Shown: piece after piece, positions 24,191 to 31,396 of the stretch
How the letters are laid out: every line of letters begins with the position of its first letter
Numbering within the stretch: the stretch's first letter is position 1
Assembly (NCBI GenBank): GCA_024681495.1
Contig: JAILAS010000042.1
Span: 1-31,396, forward strand
Direction of reading: 5' to 3'
Source of the DNA: Eubacterium sp.
Lineage (GTDB): Bacteria; Bacillota; Clostridia; Lachnospirales; Lachnospiraceae
Length of the DNA: 31,396 bases
Notes under the pieces: model-generated
Database searches by the model: none
Told to the model about the DNA's origin: nothing
What the model saw: the letters and a program-made list of their open reading frames with translations, nothing else
Translations under genes and position numbers: made by a program

Positions 24191-25561
24191 ATGGATGCTT
24201 TGAATCTGGAAAAATACGACGTTCTTATGGAACGCACATATTTTGACCGGTTGGGGACGATTTCCAAAATCGTAGGACTTACCATTGAGTCCATCGGTCC
24301 CGAGGCGAAGCTGAACGATCTTTGCCGAATATACCCCGATTCCGACAGAAACAGAGATAACTGTGTTTATGCCCAGGTAGTTGGCTTCAGAGACAACTGC
24401 CTGCTTCTTATGCCCTTCGATTCTGTCGACGGCATAGGCCCGGGGTGCATAGTGGAAAACACCGACCATCCGCTCACGGTCACCGTTAGTGACGATCTTT
24501 TGGGGCACCTGGTGGATGGTCTGGGACGTATTGCCGACGGAGGCGATGACCCGATAGAGATTCACGGTAAGCAGTATCCCGTTGATGCGCTTCCTCCGGA
24601 GCCCATGGACAGGGTCATCATAAACGAGGTCCTTCCGCTGGGGGTTAAGGCCGTGGACGGCTTGATAACCGTCGGATGCGGGCAGCGTATCGGAATATTC
24701 GCCGGCTCGGGCGTCGGCAAGAGTACGCTCATGGGAATGTTCGCCCGTAACACCAAGGCTGATATAAACGTCATCGCGCTCATCGGAGAGCGCGGCAGGG
24801 AGGTGCGCGAGTTCGTGGAGAGGGACCTCGGCGAGGAGGGCATGAAGCGCTCCGTGGTAGTGGTTGCCACCAGCGATAAGCCTGCCCTCATTCGTAAGAC
24901 GGCTGCGAAGACGGCCACTGCGATTGCAGAGTACTTCCGCGACAAGGGCATGAACGTGCTTCTCATGATGGACTCGATGACGCGTTTTTCGATGGCGCAG
25001 AGGGAGATCGGATTGGCGTCCGGTGAGCCTCCCGTTACCCGGGGATATCCGCCCAGCGTGTACTCGGAGATGCCCAAGCTCCTCGAGCGCGCCGGAATGA
25101 GCGACGTGGGTTCCATCACCGGGTTGTACACCGTCCTGGTCGACGGGGACGACTTCAACGAGCCCATCACTGATACGGCACGTTCCATCCTGGACGGCCA
25201 TATTGTGCTCTCGAGAGAACTGGCGCAGAAGAACCACTATCCGGCGATAGATGTGCTGGCCAGTATTTCCAGGTGCATGTCCTCGATCGTTACGAAAGAC
25301 CACAAGGCCGCCGCCGGTCGCATGAGGAATGTTATGTCAACCTACGATTCGTCTGAGGACCTCATCAATATCGGCGCATATAAATCCGGGTCCAACAAGG
25401 AAATAGATTATGCTATCATGAAGCATGAGGAGGTCGAAAGCTTCCTCCTTCAGGATACTATGGAGAAGACCGACTTCGACGAATCAATCCGCGCCATGGA
25501 GGGGATATTCGGCATAGGGGAACCCGCCGATGCTCCTGAAGGGGCGGAGAGCGCCGGATGA
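24191..25561 (+). CDS. fliI: Flagellum-specific export ATPase FliI
   Basis: FliI is the ATPase of the flagellar type III export machine, related to the F1 beta subunit. It has 456 residues. Walker A GSGVGKST is at 172-179, followed by ALIGERGREVREFVE, Walker B LLMMDSMTRFSMAQREIGLA and the export ATPase signature GEPPVTRGYPPSVYSEMP (catalytic Glu included). A C-terminal domain with LINIGAYKSGSNKEID completes the protein. GGAG precedes the ATG. FliH lies just upstream and FliJ just downstream, the usual set of partners. Confidence 0.97.
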   Translation: MDALNLEKYDVLMERTYFDRLGTISKIVGLTIESIGPEAKLNDLCRIYPDSDRNRDNCVYAQVVGFRDNCLLLMPFDSVDGIGPGCIVENTDHPLTVTVSDDLLGHLVDGLGRIADGGDDPIEIHGKQYPVDALPPEPMDRVIINEVLPLGVKAVDGLITVGCGQRIGIFAGSGVGKSTLMGMFARNTKADINVIALIGERGREVREFVERDLGEEGMKRSVVVVATSDKPALIRKTAAKTATAIAEYFRDKGMNVLLMMDSMTRFSMAQREIGLASGEPPVTRGYPPSVYSEMPKLLERAGMSDVGSITGLYTVLVDGDDFNEPITDTARSILDGHIVLSRELAQKNHYPAIDVLASISRCMSSIVTKDHKAAAGRMRNVMSTYDSSEDLINIGAYKSGSNKEIDYAIMKHEEVESFLLQDTMEKTDFDESIRAMEGIFGIGEPADAPEGAESAG

Positions 25562-25575
25562 CGGAGGGCTGACTC

Positions 25576-26025
25576 ATGAAGAAATTCAGATACAGGATGG
25601 AAAACGTCCTTAACATAAAGCTGCAGCTCGAAGAGCAACAGAAGATCCAGTTCACCATTGCCAGCAATAAGGTGGAAGAGGAGAAGGAGAAGCTCAAGCA
25701 GATGGTCGTTCGCCAGAACATGTTCCAAGCCAGGCTTAAGGAGGAGCTGAGCTCCGATGAACTGAACCTCATGGAGGTCCGGCTCGCCAGGGACGGCATC
25801 GAATACATGAAGCGGGTTATCAGGGAGCAGATGTTCGCCATATCGAAGGCGGAGAAGGCGCTGGAAATCGAGCGCAAGAAGCTCAACGACATCAGAATCG
25901 AGCGAAAGACCCAGGAGAAGCTTAAGGAATACGCCTTCGAGGAGTATAAGAGGGAATTTGCCGCGGAAGAGGCTCGTGAAATCGACCAGACCGTGACTTA
26001 CACATACAGCACGCAGAACGCATAG
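25576..26025 (+). CDS. fliJ: Flagellar export protein FliJ
   Basis: FliJ is a small coiled-coil stalk protein that links FliI to the export gate. The 149 residues are nearly all helical, rich in Glu, Lys and Arg. It starts MKKFRYRMENVLNIKLQLEE, the typical FliJ opening (F.F.LE.VL..K..LE). GGAGGG lies before the ATG. Sequence identity in this family is low, so recognition depends on the opening motif, size and position after fliI. Confidence 0.9.
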   Translation: MKKFRYRMENVLNIKLQLEEQQKIQFTIASNKVEEEKEKLKQMVVRQNMFQARLKEELSSDELNLMEVRLARDGIEYMKRVIREQMFAISKAEKALEIERKKLNDIRIERKTQEKLKEYAFEEYKREFAAEEAREIDQTVTYTYSTQNA

Positions 26026-26043
26026 TAATGACAGGAGATCACT

Positions 26044-26874
26044 ATGGCCAAAGAGGATAAGGAAGATAAGAAGGCGGCTAAGGCCGCGAAGAAAGCCGCG
26101 AAGAAGGCGGCCAAGGAAGCCAAGAAAAAGAACAAGAACTCACCCGATGAAGTGGATGAGGAAGAAAGCGGCGGCGGCATAATCATTGCCGTTGTTACTC
26201 TCGTTATCATAATCATATGGCTGGCGATTTTTGCATTGCTGGTTAAGCTCGACGTGGGCGGATTTGGATCGACCATACTCAGGCCGCTCCTTCAGAACGT
26301 TCCCTACATCAACAAAATCCTTCCGGATGACTCGAACGTTTCGACGGAGTCCGGCGACGCCGAGTACGGCTATTCCTCGCTGTCTGAGGCCATAGAGCAG
26401 ATAAAGAAGCTCGAGACGCAGCTCGACTCCGCAAACACCAAGAACGAGGAGCTTGAGAAGCAGATTTCCTCGCTTCAGGCGGAGGTTTCGCGCCTCTCTG
26501 TATACGAACAGGAACAGGCCGAATTTGAAGAATTAAAAGAAAATTTTTATAAAGAGGTTGTTTTTTCCGACGTAGCACCCGATATAACAGAATATCAGGC
26601 ATGGTATGAGTCTATCGACTCGGAAAATGCAGCAGAATTATATAAACAGGTTATCCAGCAGGAAGAGACGGACGAGGAAGTCCAAAATTACGCCAAGACC
26701 TATTCCGCGATGGACCCGGGCAAGGCGGCCTCACTCATGGAAGAGATGACGGATAATTTAGACCTGGTGGCACAGATCCTCGAGAACATGGATACTGAGT
26801 CGAGAGCCAAGATAATGGATGAGATGGATTCCGAATTCGCGGCCACTATAACGGCTTTGATGTCACCGACCTGA
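26044..26874 (+). CDS. YlxF/MotE-like flagellar membrane protein
   Basis: This 276-residue protein occupies the place of B. subtilis ylxF between fliJ and fliK. Residues 3-30 are a Lys/Ala-rich cytoplasmic repeat; one membrane span is at 46-67 (IIIAVVTLVIIIIWLAIFAL); residues about 110-165 form a coiled coil; and residues about 215-276 resemble the MgtE N-terminal domain (YSAMDPGKAASLMEEM, then VAQILENMDTESRAKIMDEM). That is the layout of MotE/YlxF proteins, which help the stator or hook-length machinery assemble. The exact function in this organism is unknown. A stretch at about 26521-26660 is clearly more AT-rich than the rest of the gene. Confidence 0.85.
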   Translation: MAKEDKEDKKAAKAAKKAAKKAAKEAKKKNKNSPDEVDEEESGGGIIIAVVTLVIIIIWLAIFALLVKLDVGGFGSTILRPLLQNVPYINKILPDDSNVSTESGDAEYGYSSLSEAIEQIKKLETQLDSANTKNEELEKQISSLQAEVSRLSVYEQEQAEFEELKENFYKEVVFSDVAPDITEYQAWYESIDSENAAELYKQVIQQEETDEEVQNYAKTYSAMDPGKAASLMEEMTDNLDLVAQILENMDTESRAKIMDEMDSEFAATITALMSPT

Positions 26875-26942
26875 AAAACCCAATGATTGTAACCGGTTAA
26901 ACCGGATGCAATAAAATCTTTTTCAGAAAGGAGGAAACAATA

Positions 26943-28529
26943 GTGGGAAATCTCAGTATTTCGAACATCGTCTCTAACATCTCTGCAGACGCTACGATGG
27001 GCGTACAGATGACCGGTGATCTACAGGACCATTTCGGTTCACTTCTGTCTACCGTTGGCAATCAAATCTCCAACACAAACACCGTCGCAAAGAGCAATGC
27101 GGACTTAGGCGCATCGACTTCCGGAGTGAAGACGTCAGATGTGACTTCCGAGGCTTACGACCGTGAGAGTTCCAAGGTCGTATCCAAGATCGACACCAGG
27201 GAAGAGTCTTCCGTCGATAACGATGCGGTTAAGGAAGCGGTTGAAGAGGCTGTAGGAGAGATTAAAGAGGCAGTTAAGGAGCAGCTTGGCGTTACCGATG
27301 AGGACATCGAGAACGCGATGGCTACACTGGGGCTTACTGACATGGATCTTATCACAGATAAGGGACTCGCTCAGCTGTCCACAGAGCTTCTGGGAGTAGA
27401 ATCTCCGGCAGAGCTTCTCATGAATGAGGAGTTTCAGAATCTGCTCACCGACTTCTCCGCCATCGTAAGCGAGCTTACGCAGACCACAGGGATGGATGTT
27501 CAAACGATTCAGCAGATGCTTGATTTCGAGATGCCTAAGGTTGATGTTCAGACCCCGCAGGTACCCGATCAGCAGATCGTCCCCGGTGAGCAGGCACAGC
27601 CCGTCGCTCAGTCGGACGTGACGCAGGAGACGGTTGAGGCGGAGCAGAGCGGCCAGGCGCCGGTTGAGAGCGAAGAGGCGGTTAGCAATGACCCCCGAAT
27701 CACCGTTGAAGTACAGGAGAGCCGACCGGTTTCCAACGAGACTAAGGCACAGGAGCCTGTAGTGCAGGAGGGCGAAATCGCCGAGGAGGAAGTTTCACCC
27801 GAACTTCAGAAGGCGCAGGCCTCATCCGAACAGTCCATGAATCAGGGACAGACGGGAGAAGAGGCGGACGACGGCATGGACGGAGCTAAGCTCGCCGAAG
27901 AAGAGCTGATTGTCAGTGACGAGGGTTCGCAGAAGGATAGCCTTTTCGCAAATACCGTCAATGCGGCAGCCGGTTCCACTCAGGCACAGGCCGGCGATGC
28001 GGTGACCACCGCACAAGCGTCTCAGGCGGCACCTCAGACAGCTTCTTACATCTCCGCGGAGACTGCACAGAGCATGATATCTCAGGTCAGCCAGCAGGTG
28101 ATGATTCAGATCAGCGCGGAAGAGTCCACCATGGAGCTCGAGCTTAATCCGGCATCTCTCGGCAGACTGGTTATTTCGGTAACCACGAGGGGCAACGAGG
28201 TTTCGGCTCAGCTGTTCGCGCAGGACGAGGCAGTTAAGAGTGCACTCGAGAGCCAGATGGCTACGCTTCGCGAGAATCTCTCCGAGCAGGGCTTTAAGGT
28301 TCAGGCGGTCGAGGTTACCGTAAAGGAGCACGCATTCGACAGAAATCTCGAGCAGCAGGCCAGGGACGAGCAGAGTCGTCAGCAGGCTCAGGAAGAGGCT
28401 TCAGCCGGAACCAGAAGGAACATCCTTCGCGGAGAGCTTGACGATCTTCAGGGTCTTATGACCGACGAGGAAGCTCTCATTGCCAAGATGATGAGCGAGA
28501 ACGGCAACTCTATGGACCTCACAGCTTAG
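26943..28529 (+). CDS. fliK: Flagellar hook-length control protein FliK
   Basis: FliK measures hook length and switches export from hook to filament proteins. It has 528 residues. The start is GTG at 26943, eight bases after a strong AAAGGAGG (26927-26934). The N-terminal half is helical, a Gln/Glu/Val/Pro-rich variable spacer spans about 180-360, and the conserved hook domain is at about 370-465, with MELELNPASLGRLVISVTT followed by LRENLSEQGFKVQAVEV, the family hallmark. The C-terminus is Gln/Arg-rich. The region before the start (26875-26942) contains a direct repeat of AACCGG and no clear promoter. Confidence 0.92.
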   Translation: MGNLSISNIVSNISADATMGVQMTGDLQDHFGSLLSTVGNQISNTNTVAKSNADLGASTSGVKTSDVTSEAYDRESSKVVSKIDTREESSVDNDAVKEAVEEAVGEIKEAVKEQLGVTDEDIENAMATLGLTDMDLITDKGLAQLSTELLGVESPAELLMNEEFQNLLTDFSAIVSELTQTTGMDVQTIQQMLDFEMPKVDVQTPQVPDQQIVPGEQAQPVAQSDVTQETVEAEQSGQAPVESEEAVSNDPRITVEVQESRPVSNETKAQEPVVQEGEIAEEEVSPELQKAQASSEQSMNQGQTGEEADDGMDGAKLAEEELIVSDEGSQKDSLFANTVNAAAGSTQAQAGDAVTTAQASQAAPQTASYISAETAQSMISQVSQQVMIQISAEESTMELELNPASLGRLVISVTTRGNEVSAQLFAQDEAVKSALESQMATLRENLSEQGFKVQAVEVTVKEHAFDRNLEQQARDEQSRQQAQEEASAGTRRNILRGELDDLQGLMTDEEALIAKMMSENGNSMDLTA

Positions 28530-28556
28530 TGATTAAAGACACAGGAAGGAGGAAGA

Positions 28557-29321
28557 ATGGGACTTACTATTGAGAACGGACAGATAGTTTCCGGAACGAC
28601 CAACGACGCGAAGACCACGACCAGCACGGCTTCCAACGAGATAGATTCCGATACTTTCCTTACGCTGCTTGTAGCAGAGATGGAGAATCAGGATCCCCTG
28701 GAGCCTACCAGCAATACCGAGTGGGTATCCCAGTACGCGACATTCACCCAGGTTGAGCAGATGAGTGAGTTGGTTAGCACCGTTACCAATCAGTCCGCAT
28801 ACGATCTGGTTGGAAAGACTGTTATAGTTGTCGACGACTCTAGCAGCACAGGATATGCGACCGGCGTGGTTGATTACGTTACCACCGAGGACGGCGAACT
28901 CGTGATGAGCATTAACGGCAGCACCTATACTATGGACGAGCTCGACAGCGTCGTTAATAACGACTACCTCACGGCGGTATCCGTTTCGCTTACGTTTGAG
29001 GCGATTATGGACGCTCTTCCCGATGCGGTTGATGTTGACGCCGACGATGTGGATGCTATCGAAGCGGCCAGAGAGGCATACGACTCCATGACCGACTACC
29101 AGAAGACGTTTGTAGCCAGCACATACGTGGACAAACTCGAGGCACTCGAGGCAGCGGTGGCGGCTCTCGGATTGTCGGACACGACTGAGGAGACTACGGA
29201 AACTACCGAAACCACGGAAACGACGGATTCCACCGAGACTACGGAAACCACGGAGACTACGGAAACTACGGAGACTACGGAAACTACGGAAACCACGGAT
29301 TCCACGGAAGAAACAGAGTAA
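28557..29321 (+). CDS. flgD: Hook capping protein FlgD with extra C-terminal module
   Basis: FlgD caps the growing hook. Residues 30-80 hold the N-terminal family core (DTFLTLLVAEMENQDPLEP and EWVSQYATFTQVEQMSEL), and 85-140 the compact C-terminal part of a short FlgD. The protein should end near residue 145 but continues. Residues about 146-206 form a helical segment with VDAIEAAREAYDSMTDYQKT and YVDKLEALEAAVAAL, a pattern seen in helical modules of Gram-positive surface proteins. Residues 209-254 are a Thr-Thr-Glu repeat interrupted twice by Asp-Ser-Thr. No cell-wall anchor motif follows. GGAGG lies before the ATG. The extension may be exposed at the tip of the hook or cleaved; its role is unknown. 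Confidence 0.9.
   Translation: MGLTIENGQIVSGTTNDAKTTTSTASNEIDSDTFLTLLVAEMENQDPLEPTSNTEWVSQYATFTQVEQMSELVSTVTNQSAYDLVGKTVIVVDDSSSTGYATGVVDYVTTEDGELVMSINGSTYTMDELDSVVNNDYLTAVSVSLTFEAIMDALPDAVDVDADDVDAIEAAREAYDSMTDYQKTFVASTYVDKLEALEAAVAALGLSDTTEETTETTETTETTDSTETTETTETTETTETTETTETTDSTEETE
29187..29318 (+). repeat. Tandem 9-base repeat in the 3' end of flgD
   Basis: About 12 imperfect copies of a 9-base unit close to GAAACTACG encode Glu-Thr-Thr. Third-base differences (GAA/GAG, ACT/ACC/ACG) break perfect identity. Because the unit is a multiple of three, slippage would change length without a frameshift. Confidence 0.9.
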
Positions 29322-29363
29322 AGAAAACCTGAGAAAAGGATTTCGGATCATGGAGGTACTAAT

Positions 29364-29765
29364 ATGGCCAAGATAAACACAGGCTTCTCCTCCATCGAAC
29401 AGGTTAGAGGAGAATACCTTAAGGAAAATCCGAAAAGGGTCGATAATAATATCGAAGGCTTTTCTTCCTTTGAAGAAATTCTAAAATCCGTTGAGGAGCG
29501 CAATGAGGCGCAGGAATTAAAGTTTTCGAGGCACGCATCCCAGAGGTTATCGGATCGCAGCATCGATCTTTCGGAAGAACAGGTTGATCGCCTCAACACC
29601 GGAGCCACGATGGCAAAGGAGAAGGGTATTAACAATTCCCTGATAATGGTTGACTCTTTGGCGTTCATCGTCAACACACCGAATTCCACGGTAGTGACGG
29701 CGCTTGACAGCACCGAGAGCAACAGCAACGTATTTACAAATATTGATGGGGCAGTGGTAATATAG
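29364..29765 (+). CDS. Flagellar operon protein (TIGR02530 type)
   Basis: This 133-residue protein is the small conserved protein found between flgD and flgE in many Firmicutes. The conserved core is at about 53-125: FSRHASQRLSDRSIDLSEEQ followed by a segment with KGINNSLIMVDSLAFIVN, then VTALDS. It has no signal peptide or membrane segment and is probably cytoplasmic or exported through the flagellar channel. A role in hook assembly is inferred only from position. GGAGG lies 8 bases upstream of the ATG. Confidence 0.85.
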   Translation: MAKINTGFSSIEQVRGEYLKENPKRVDNNIEGFSSFEEILKSVEERNEAQELKFSRHASQRLSDRSIDLSEEQVDRLNTGATMAKEKGINNSLIMVDSLAFIVNTPNSTVVTALDSTESNSNVFTNIDGAVVI

Positions 29766-29785
29766 CCGGACCTTTCAGGCGGTTA

Positions 29786-29841
29786 TTTCCCTTTGACCGA
29801 CAGATAAGGGAAACCCACGAGCCCCCTCTAAAAAGAGGAGG
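29786..29841 (+). promoter_or_regulatory. flgE: flgE leader: two hairpins, the second containing the RBS
   Basis: TTTCCCTT (29786-29793) pairs perfectly with AAGGGAAA (29806-29813). Next, CCCCCTCT (29822-29829) pairs with AGAGGAGG (29834-29841), seven of eight pairs with a 4-base loop. The second arm is the Shine-Dalgarno sequence of flgE, nine bases from its ATG, so the fold would hide it from ribosomes. Confidence 0.6.
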
Positions 29842-29850
29842 ACATGTCTT

Positions 29851-31281
29851 ATGATGAGATCACTCTATTCTGCTGTGTCTGGTCTTAAAACACATCAGAG
29901 CAAGATGGACGTTATCGGTAACAACATCGCAAACGTTAACACCGTAGCATTCAAGTCCACATCGGTTACTTTCAACGACGTATTATATCAGACCACATCC
30001 AAGGCTTCCGGATCCAATGAAGTTACCGGTACCGGCGGTGTGAATGCTAAGCAGATCGGTCTCGGTGTTACCACCGCGGCTACAAAGATCGCTATCTCGA
30101 CCGAGGGCGCTACCCAGACCACGGGTGATGCTCTTGACCTGAAGATTTCCGGAACGAACTTCTTCGTAGTCAGCAACGGATCGAGCAACTACTTCACCCG
30201 CGACGGTTCGTTCTACATTGACGGTAACGGAAACCTCTGCATGAGTTCCACCGGATACAATGTAATGGGATGGCAGGCAGTGACCGATTCCGACACCGGT
30301 GAAATCACCATCCAGAAGGATACCGTATCCAAGCTTCAGCCCATGACGGCGGCTAACCTCGTTTCCCCGCCTGAGGCTACCACGGCAGCCGTTGCCAGCG
30401 GTATCATCGACAACAACTCATCCGCGCTCACTAACGGCGGATATATCATGACCCTCGGCTTCTATGACAGCCTCGGCTATTCTTACACGGCCAAGTTCGT
30501 TGTAGATAACCTCAACACCGACTCCGATGAGATCACGATCTTCGACCTTAACCTTAAGGACATCGTGGACTCCGACGGAAATTCCATCCTCGACCTTAAT
30601 CAGGACGGAGACTACGAGGATGACGGCGAGGTGGATCCCACCGCATTGTTTGCCGAGATGAATATCGTTTACAACGCGTCCACCGGTGCTTTCTCATCGG
30701 CCACTTGCACGGACAACGCCGATCAGATTTACACCGACGATGACGGAGATGTACTTGGTGTTAACCTTCTCCTTGCGGAGAACACCACGCTGAACGCCGA
30801 CCTCAACTTTGAGAACATCGCTATTGATTTCACCAACTCGTATAACTACGACAACGACGGAACATCGACGCTCGGTCTCGACAGAGGCGATTCCGACGGC
30901 AATAACGCCGGATACGCTGTTGGCTCCATGACCGGTCTCTCCATTTCCAATAACGGTGAGATCTACGGTACATACGACAACGGTACCACGGTTCTCCTTT
31001 GCCAGATTGCCAGCGCATCCTTCGCGAACCCCTCCGGTCTCGAGTCTCTCGGTAATAACTGTTACGCAGAGACCCTTAACTCCGGTGAGTTCGACGGAGT
31101 CGGCGAGGACGTGACCGCTAATTCCGGTTCCATGACCTCCGGCGTTTTGGAGATGTCGAACGTCGACCTTTCCTCCGAGTTTACTGAGATGATCACCACG
31201 CAGCGTGGATTCCAGGCGAACTCCAGGGTTATTACCACCTCCGATACGCTCCTCGAGGAGCTTATCAACCTGAAGAGGTAA
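29851..31281 (+). CDS. flgE: Flagellar hook protein FlgE
   Basis: FlgE polymerises to form the hook. The 476-residue protein has the conserved N-terminus MRSLYSAVSGLKTHQSKMDV with GNNIANVNTVAFKSTSVTF, and the conserved C-terminus with LEMSNVDLSSEFTEMITTQR and GFQANSRVITTSDTLLEELI. Two neighbouring ATGs begin the frame; the first is 9 bases after AGGAGG. The variable middle domain (about 150-370) is rich in Asp and Asn and contains loops such as DLNQDGDYEDDGE (248-260), which look like calcium-binding EF-hand or dockerin loops. It is the last gene of this segment and is followed by a hairpin. Confidence 0.95.
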   Translation: MMRSLYSAVSGLKTHQSKMDVIGNNIANVNTVAFKSTSVTFNDVLYQTTSKASGSNEVTGTGGVNAKQIGLGVTTAATKIAISTEGATQTTGDALDLKISGTNFFVVSNGSSNYFTRDGSFYIDGNGNLCMSSTGYNVMGWQAVTDSDTGEITIQKDTVSKLQPMTAANLVSPPEATTAAVASGIIDNNSSALTNGGYIMTLGFYDSLGYSYTAKFVVDNLNTDSDEITIFDLNLKDIVDSDGNSILDLNQDGDYEDDGEVDPTALFAEMNIVYNASTGAFSSATCTDNADQIYTDDDGDVLGVNLLLAENTTLNADLNFENIAIDFTNSYNYDNDGTSTLGLDRGDSDGNNAGYAVGSMTGLSISNNGEIYGTYDNGTTVLLCQIASASFANPSGLESLGNNCYAETLNSGEFDGVGEDVTANSGSMTSGVLEMSNVDLSSEFTEMITTQRGFQANSRVITTSDTLLEELINLKR

Positions 31282-31315
31282 TAGCGGGTTGATGCTTTAA
31301 AAAGTAACTATTCCG

Positions 31316-31350
31316 GCCACTACATCTGATAGGATGTAGTGGCTGTTTGA
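31316..31350 (+). terminator. Terminator-like hairpin after flgE
   Basis: A perfect 11-bp stem, GCCACTACATC (31316-31326) with GATGTAGTGGC (31333-31343), has a 6-base loop and is followed by TGTTTGATTT, a moderate T-rich tract. It probably ends or reduces transcription after flgE. Confidence 0.7.
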
Positions 31351-31396
31351 TTTACATAAAAAAATTTATTTTTTTTTAATAAAAAATTGTATTATG
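31351..31396. other. Very AT-rich end of the window
   Basis: The last 46 bases are almost all A and T, with long A and T runs, unlike the GC-rich genes before. This is likely the promoter region of the next gene. No complete promoter can be called within the window. Confidence 0.4.

Noticed and set aside
29096..29305. A minus-strand frame encoding Val-Val-Ser repeats
   Set aside because: It is the reverse reading of the Thr-Thr-Glu repeat in flgD, with no RBS or conserved part.
1..31396. tRNA, rRNA, CRISPR arrays, insertion sequences or prophage genes
   Set aside because: No cloverleaf, spaced repeats, transposase or integrase motifs were seen; gene content and composition are those of core chromosome.

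Overview
The window looks like the chromosome of a motile Gram-positive Firmicute, most likely a fairly GC-rich member of the Clostridia/Lachnospiraceae. The reasons are a CodY regulator, strong GGAGG-type ribosome binding sites, an outer-ring-less flagellar gene set, and a dprA-topA-codY-flgB order like that of Bacillus subtilis. I cannot name a genus. No tRNA, rRNA, CRISPR array or insertion sequence was seen.

Region 1 (1-3,550) is a molybdenum block. The window opens on what is probably the 3' end of moaA (C-terminal Ile-Gly-Gly). Convergent to it are modC, modB and modA (molybdate ABC transporter, minus strand). Divergent from modA is mobA (molybdenum cofactor guanylyltransferase). Both ends are closed by hairpins that could terminate in either direction.

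Region 2 (3,580-9,080) holds signalling genes: two overlapping minus-strand genes for membrane diguanylate cyclases, a divergent NYN-nuclease/LOTUS protein, and a small soluble chemoreceptor of the YfmS type with a very good sigma-A promoter.

Region 3 (9,160-18,190) is mostly housekeeping: gltX, a UvrD/PcrA-like helicase with a TTG start, a DUF5662-type protein, then comM, dprA and topA. ComM and DprA act on DNA taken up in transformation. The comM promoter region has an unusual inverted repeat overlapping the promoter, followed at once by a strong terminator.

Region 4 (18,200-31,396) is codY followed by the flagellar basal body/hook operon: flgB, flgC, fliE, fliF, fliG, fliH, fliI, fliJ, a YlxF/MotE-like membrane protein, fliK, flgD, a flagellar operon protein and flgE. 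The gene order is that of the classical Firmicute fla/che operon. A near-consensus sigma-28 promoter, a terminator and a sigma-A promoter lie in that order between codY and flgB. A strong hairpin follows flgE, where such operons usually continue.

Most worth a second look: the sigma-28 promoter/terminator pair ahead of flgB, which could make a short RNA of about 95 nt; the FlgD hook cap with an added helical module and a long Thr-Thr-Glu repeat tail; the flgE leader, in which the Shine-Dalgarno sequence is folded into a hairpin; and the comM operator/attenuator-like arrangement. Nothing here is clearly a wholly new system. The novelty lies in regulation and in domain additions to known parts.
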